NCBI GenBank assembly: GCA_903813345.2 | Contig: CAIIXF020000002.1 | Coordinates: 18,800,813 to 18,864,812 of the forward strand | From: Owenia fusiformis | Lineage: Eukaryota > Annelida > Polychaeta > Sabellida > Oweniidae | DNA length: 64,000 nt | Reading direction: 5' to 3' | Part shown: piece after piece, positions 58,846 through 64,000 of the stretch | Numbering within the stretch: position 1 is the first letter of the stretch | Layout of the letters: each line of letters starts with the position of its first letter | Made by a program: the position numbers and the translations under genes | Notes under the pieces: model-generated | The model's input: the letters and a program-made list of their open reading frames with translations, nothing else | The model's database searches: none | What the model was told of the DNA's origin: nothing

Positions 58846-59324
58846 TTAAAGCCTCACTTTGCGTATTTTTAACATTTTTGTCACAAAGTCTTATATTTGA
58901 ACTTCATAGGATTTCCAATGGATGGCCAAGTACTTTATCTTTCATAAGACATCAACAACAGCCCAAACGGACCACATCAAAGCTTCAATATATTATCAAA
59001 AATAGTTTTGAACTGTTTTATGAAAGTTTTCATATATCAAGCTTTTACCAATGTCAATGAAAGATGGCGAAGTTGTTTGAAGTACATGATTCATTCATTT
59101 TTGAAGAAGTGTCGCCATCTTTTAAATCAAGGTTTATTTAAAAACGCACGCACTACTAAAGATCTCTTAACTTCAAATGCTGTTTTCTAGGTGAGATATT
59201 TTTCTTGGTTCAATATTAATGCAAATCAAGCTTTGTATCATATTTTATTGAGTCTGTGAAAAAACTTGATTTAATGATTATTTTATCTTTTTTTCCTTCT
59301 AAATTAAGCATAGTGGGCCTTTAA
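58846..59324. mobile_element. possible TTAA-flanked MITE inside the Polinton
   Basis: TTAA at 58846-58849 is followed by AGCCTCACTTTGC. At the other end GCATAGTGGGCCT is followed by TTAA (59321-59324). The two ends are imperfect inverted repeats (AGGCCCACTATGC versus AGCCTCACTTTGC). A TTAA target and short ends resemble piggyBac-type MITEs. Inside is an 11 bp stem (AAAGATGGCGA/TCGCCATCTTT, about 59060 and 59110). No transposase is present. The assignment is tentative. Confidence 0.35.
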
Positions 59325-62300
59325 GATTTAAAAGCACAAGCTTGATTTAAAAGCTCTCTACACATATATATTTTCCTAATTGAAAGTAATTAATAGCAAA
59401 ATAAACCATAAAAACAAAAGTACTGTGGTATTTGGTGATGATTTAGTTTGTTAGACATGGTAATTTATAATATTCTATTCAAATTAAAAATCTTCTGTTA
59501 TATTTCAGACAATTTTTCATATTTCAACAATTAGTAAGTGGTTAATTAAAATTCCAACAATATTTCAGTAAGTGGTTAATTAAAATTTCATGATTTCATG
59601 TTGTATTTTGAATTCCGGATCCAATCCAGTTCAATCCACCTTTTACATGACACCAACCACCTTGATCTAATCCATATTCTAATGTTTACCGAATAATTGC
59701 ACAAATCAATTCCCCTAATTAAACTAAAAACAAATCCCTGGTAACGCTTCAAAAATTTACAAGTGGGCGATAATGGGAAAACATGGGGTCTGTCTGCAAT
59801 CTAAGCTCACTCATTTTACCCCTTGTGCTTCCATGGATCGACTGAATGAAATGCGTCAATGTAACCATAAGCGAACGCATTCGTGGATACCTCTTCACTA
59901 AAAAACAAGTTTTTAATTTAGATATTTAGGTGTAACTACTGTAAAAAGACCCTTTCTGATAGGATAGGATATTGTTTTTAATACTTAAAATGAAACCATA
60001 CCGAAACCAAGTGTATGTTACAGCTAGTATTATTGTATGCGCAGTGGACTGAAGGTGATATGTACTTGAGGGGAAGTACTTTTCTAAATGTCAAATTTCC
60101 AATTAGCGTAGTGAAACCTGTAGCTGCATCTTGATATTATACTAATACTTAATAAACAAACAACTAATTAAAATTAACTTATTTACCATGTATTCACCGT
60201 ATACATAGTTACATAGCGCCAAACCTACATCAATATACAACAAAAGAGAAAACAACGAACGGGACTTCAAGAAATCTCCAAGACACACGTGCTATGAGTA
60301 AAAACAAACATAAACATAAAACAAAGACATCCATAACGCAAACATACCATTTTAAACGAACATATCCAATTTCTAAAGCTAAATGAGTTAAGATCTCACT
60401 CAATATCGACACTACACTAGCGTCATAAAACATACCTCAAATTAAGACTGAGATATAATACCTAAGCACTAAATCGATCGTAAACAATAAAGTGATTTTA
60501 CTCTCAATAGTATTGAACTTTAATTTCCACCATTCTATTGTTCCCTTGCACTATTTGGATTTTTCCTGTACGCAAAACAAATCTTCTTCTTCTAAGGCCT
60601 AAGTTACAAGCGTAAGCTATATAGCACAATGATCATCAGAGAGTCAATATGACATTTGGACTGGTTAGCTTGACCTATAAACTTGCTTTTGATACAAAGC
60701 GGGTGACGTCACTTCTAAATGTCCACATTTCCAGTTCTTGCTCTTAATTCCACAGAGATAGAATATAGTAAATAGAACTCTATCATTAATGATTTGACTT
60801 GATTACAATTAGCTTTCAATTTATTAGACACGGTTTCTCTATTCTATAATTTAAAACTGACGGTGATTGTGAGAAGAGGCATTTTAGATTATGAAACAAT
60901 GTCACTTGTTTTGGGATAAAGATTTGATGTTGCCAATGTTCAAACACAGATTTTAGGCGATTTATGAAATTACAATATAGAACAATCTCTAAGTGTGGTG
61001 TGCTGGAGTCTATTAATAACAAGTGAGTTATTTTGCTCAAATTAAATATAAATAAGTCTACTAAGATCTCAACATTTAAAAACGTGTATTGTGTAGTCAG
61101 TCATCGTGTTCAAGATTTTTCAATGGCGTTTTTAAAAAGCTTTTGTTTATATTGGAAGCTAGGAACCCCCATTTTTGTTTTGACTCCAAAAAGAAAAGTA
61201 TCAGTACTTTCAGACATCAACTGAACAGAAATTGAAGCTGATAAGCTGTTAAGTTGAAGTTTTGTTTACATTTCTAAGTTGCAGGCTGGGGAAAATAAAA
61301 GTCAGTTTGAATAAGTCTATACACTCCAATCACAAAATTTGGAATCATTTTCTTACATACCTGTTAAATAGATTTCGCGTTTAAATTTGACTTTATCCAT
61401 TCAACTCCTCAGGATTTTCATCGAGCAGAATGAATAAATTGAGATTTTATGAGTTTTTGGAAGTAAACTTTTAACATAAGTGCCATTTAACATATATGTT
61501 AATACGGTTTCCAAAACTTTGGAAAGGGCGTAAGTAGTCGGAAGTAAACTTTTTTATTAACCAGCATGTGTTAGAGGAAGTCGTTTTGGTGATTTATGTA
61601 GATGAGAAGCTCTGATTGGATAGGAAGTCTGGCGGAAATGACTTTTTGAAACTATATATTACGTTTCGAGTGTATGTTTTGCTATGAACTAAATGGAACG
61701 GGATAGAGATAGAAGTGGATCACCTAATAAACATAATCCATTCGCGGATTATATTTTATTAGGATGCTTATAATATAATGGATTCAGGACACTAAAGGTA
61801 TGATTATTTTCATTAATTTTTAATGGAAAATTCATACGATGTTTTGGAAATATATCATGTTTTTAAATATCCGTTCTATTGTTAGAAATATAGAAATCAA
61901 ATTGTTCAGCGCCATTCGTGAATGATGGGAGCTAGCAATTTTCATGGTTGCAAAACACTTCACAGGCACACTTCAGTGAAGCTCTACGCCTCTAGGTAAG
62001 CATTTTAAATGACAATGCGCGATGTAGCCCGTGGGTAGCAAAATAAATAACCGGAACTTCAGATTAAAGGTTGATAAAATATATTTTAAATTTCAAGATA
62101 CATATTAATTATAAGTGAGGGGAGATATACAGTAGATATTTAACTAATACAGAATGAATGGTTCAATAACTGTTGTTCCTTCATGTGTAGTAAACTTTCG
62201 ATTTTTGGGAAAGCGTTTCTGAAATCTTAAAGTGATATTGGTTGCCATCTGATTCTTCGTTGTTAACTTTTAAATAATACTTTTCAGCTTATTCTAACCA

Positions 62301-62865
62301 TAGGCTCTACCAACTCTGATAGAGCCCGTGCTCTAACTCGGGCTGGGATCGTTCGATGCTGCCTGAAGTGATCTAATATTGTTTAAAGTGATTAGTTAGT
62401 TTTTATTATATTAGAGGGCAGTACCTCCTTGCGTATTTATTCTTTGTAATGTAATCTAAGGTCAGACTTATTGCAGTATCTTGACTTTTACAAAACTTCA
62501 TTCATAGAATTGCAAAACCTTTTGTCCTAATAGGAAAAATAGTTGAGAAATTGATCAATATTCCGTAATTAATAACCCATGATGTATGCTACAATTTGAT
62601 ATTTTTCTAGAAAAAAGTAAGAATGTCAAAACTGCGTGAAATATAAATTCGATCCTTTTTAAGAAAAAGCATAACATACCGGAAACGTCCACTCGTAGAT
62701 GTTAGCAACGCTTTTGAGATGACTGAAAATAACTCAAATAATGGTAAAGTATTTTCTTCACAGTATTTTCTTAGAATGCGATATTGAAAAAATGTTCAAT
62801 GAGGCTATATTTTTACAACATTGATTAATTTCTCGACCTTCATAAACATATGTGAAATGATAGAT
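59325..62865. other. Polinton right arm without genes
   Basis: I see no coding region in 3.5 kb. The longest minus-strand frame is a 67-codon hydrophobic frame at 60230-60433, with no promoter or family. The stretch includes one arm of an inverted repeat (59631-59658, partner 58794-58822) and a CCAAT/TATA module at 61600-61660. Confidence 0.5.
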
Positions 62866-62871
62866 ACTTAC

Positions 62872-62994
62872 TCTTTAGCGTAGCCTATTTCAATCGGATA
62901 TATCTCTCCGCAAACAGTCCGAAATATTATTTCTAAAGAAATCAAAGAATGGCGAACCGCGAATGTCTAGCTTCCGGACCCCGTTCAATTTATA
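62872..62994 (-). promoter_or_regulatory. predicted PolB promoter and noncoding first exon
   Basis: On the minus strand, TATAAAT lies at 62994-62988, inside GATATAAATTGAA. It is followed by a leader closely matching that of the PC4-like gene at 45492-45530 (GGAAGCTA...CATTCG). Upstream are inverted CCAAT boxes (63019-63015, 63095-63091) and the TIR CRE. The likely first exon runs from about 62960 to 62872, contains no ATG, and ends at a consensus donor. Confidence 0.6.
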
Positions 62995-63120
62995 TCAAGT
63001 GTGATATTAACCGACCAATCGGAGCGTCTCATTCACGAGAGTCCCCCTGAAAATCAATCCTTTAGGTAGACTGCGTAGGTGTAGTGATAACCAATCAAGA
63101 GAGAGATCCACGGAGGTTAA

Positions 63121-63285
63121 ACTCTGACGTCACTAAACTGTAGGTTCCAGTCTCCAGTCTCCATGCGGCCCCTTGGTAAGGCGTAGGCGTACGTAGGCGT
63201 AACGTTCGGTAATCGTCTGGGGTCAAAGTTCGTGCCTGATTTGGTGCCTAAAATTGCATTATCATTTACTCGGACTATTACTACT
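63121..63285 (-). repeat. Polinton right terminal inverted repeat, 165 bp
   Basis: Mirrors the left repeat without mismatch. The CRE falls at 63125-63132. Just inward are inverted CCAAT boxes at 63091-63095 and 63015-63019 on the PolB side. Confidence 0.95.
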
Positions 63286-63291
63286 TATATC
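63286..63291. repeat. right target-site duplication TATATC
   Basis: It immediately follows the terminal ACT of the Polinton and restores the satellite A sequence TATATCCCCC. Confidence 0.95.
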
Positions 63292-64000
63292 CCCCTAACA
63301 GAGAAGTCAATCGATACATCCCTCCTTTGGGAAACGTAAATATATATACATAAACGTCTCACAATATATCAAAGTAGTCACTGCTACCAGTGCGATGTAC
63401 AGCTGGTCCGAAAATTGACATTCCGTACATAGCCCAAAGTAAATTAGATTTGTATGACAAATTAGATACTCAATATCTCACGAATAGAAAGACCAATCAA
63501 CAAGTCCTCGGTAGGGCAAATGTAAAAATGTATCCTAAAACATATTACTAAATAACAAATATCATGCTGCCACCAGCGTTACGTACGACTGGTCCAAAAA
63601 TTGACATTTCCTCCAGAGCACAAACTGCATCATATATTTAAGACGAATTAGATATAAAATATATAACGAACGGGAACATCATTCATTAAATCCATTCAAG
63701 AGCATACTCCAAAATATATACTTAAACGTCTCACAAAAGGCAAAGGACTGGCATGTACCAGTGTGACGTACGACTGGTCGGAAAATTGACATTTCGTCTA
63801 GAGCGCAAATTGCATAAGCGATTTAAGACGAATTGGATATTACATATCTCCCTAACAGACAAATCAATCGATACATCCCTCCTTTGGCAAACGTATAAAT
63901 ATATACATAAACGTTTCACAATATATCAAACTAGTCGCTGCTACCAGTGCGATGTACAGCTGGTCCGAAAATTGACATTCCGTACAAAGCCCAAAGTAAA
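63286..64000 (+). repeat. copy 2 of the 7.36 kb block, resumed right of the Polinton (satellite A)
   Basis: The sequence matches copy 1 from 37698 onward at a constant offset of 25,588 bp. It consists of satellite A monomers with the ACCAG...CTGGT dyad and runs off the window edge. Confidence 0.92.

Larger units (their letters stand above)
58749..62871 (-). other. predicted 4.1 kb leader intron of PolB
   Basis: The donor GTAAGT at 62871-62866 follows AAAGA. The acceptor (pyrimidine/T-rich TTCATTTCATTTTCAG) ends at 58749, six bases before the PolB ATG codon. The interval has no credible coding frame on either strand. It holds a TTAA-flanked inverted-repeat element, an outer inverted repeat, a direct repeat (AGTAAGTGGTTAATTAAAAT, near 59533 and 59567) and a promoter-like module near 61590. 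The intron is inferred from the splice sites and from the promoter beyond it. Confidence 0.5.
44712..63285. mobile_element. complete Maverick/Polinton, 18,574 bp
   Basis: The ends are AGTAGTAATAG...CTATTACTACT, with perfect 165 bp terminal inverted repeats (44712-44876 and 63121-63285). The flanking 6 bp target duplication TATATC (44706-44711, 63286-63291) is the size known for Polintons. It encodes the hallmark set: PolB, chromodomain integrase, adenain-like protease, FtsK/HerA-type packaging ATPase, and major and minor capsid proteins. All plus-strand genes lie at 45-53 kb, and PolB is on the minus strand at 54-63 kb. Apart from one apparent frameshift in PolB, every reading frame I assign is open, so it is young or recently active. 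Confidence 0.97.

Noticed and set aside
60230-60433. 67-codon hydrophobic minus-strand frame in the Polinton right arm
   Set aside because: No promoter, no family resemblance, and it lies in a predicted intron. AT-rich DNA gives such hydrophobic frames by chance.
62290-62370. tRNA-like words (GGCTCTACCAAC, TAGAGC, GTTCGAT)
   Set aside because: The pieces resemble A- and B-box parts, but the arms do not fold into a cloverleaf and the anticodon loop is the wrong size. At most it is an old tRNA-derived SINE scrap.

Overview
The window is AT-rich animal DNA. It shows spliceosomal introns, TATA/CCAAT promoters, AATAAA signals, long satellite arrays, a non-LTR retrotransposon relic and a complete Maverick/Polinton. 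A marine invertebrate such as a mollusc would fit, but nothing read here fixes the phylum.

Layout. (1) 1-8687: AT-rich DNA with no supportable gene, at most one decayed reading frame. (2) 8688-20935: a 6,031 bp block present twice in tandem. Each copy holds a 1.4 kb flank, a block of satellite A (monomers of about 186 bp in higher-order repeats) and a block of satellite B (about 80 bp dimers, T-rich, with CCACGCC boxes). (3) 20936-31298: 6.7 kb of satellite A, then 3.7 kb of satellite B. (4) 31357-38713: a 7,357 bp block with a CACTA-like non-autonomous transposon, a 5'-truncated non-LTR retrotransposon, foldback elements and satellite A. (5) 38714-44711 plus 63286-64000: a second, nearly identical copy of block 4, split by the Polinton.

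The Polinton spans 44712-63285 (18,574 bp), with perfect 165 bp terminal inverted repeats (AGT...ACT ends) and a 6 bp target duplication, TATATC. Block 4 keeps the matching empty site at 37698-37703, so insertion followed the tandem duplication. The plus strand carries three genes I cannot assign to a known Polinton family (one with two PC4-like motifs), then a tightly overlapping cluster (82 aa unknown, minor capsid, small basic protein, major capsid, adenain-like protease), a chromodomain integrase, a packaging ATPase and two small proteins. The minus strand carries protein-primed-type PolB in five coding exons. Introns cut two of its catalytic motifs, and exon 4 has an apparent one-base frameshift. 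These are the expected parts for protein-primed replication, integration and DJR-capsid packaging.

The least expected signals are regulatory. A TATA/leader module upstream of the second plus-strand gene recurs in opposite orientation near the right terminus, 4.2 kb from the PolB ATG. It is followed by a consensus donor, with an acceptor just before that ATG, which implies a PolB transcript with a long leader intron. CRE (TGACGTCA) plus inverted CCAAT modules occur in or beside both TIRs and in these promoters.
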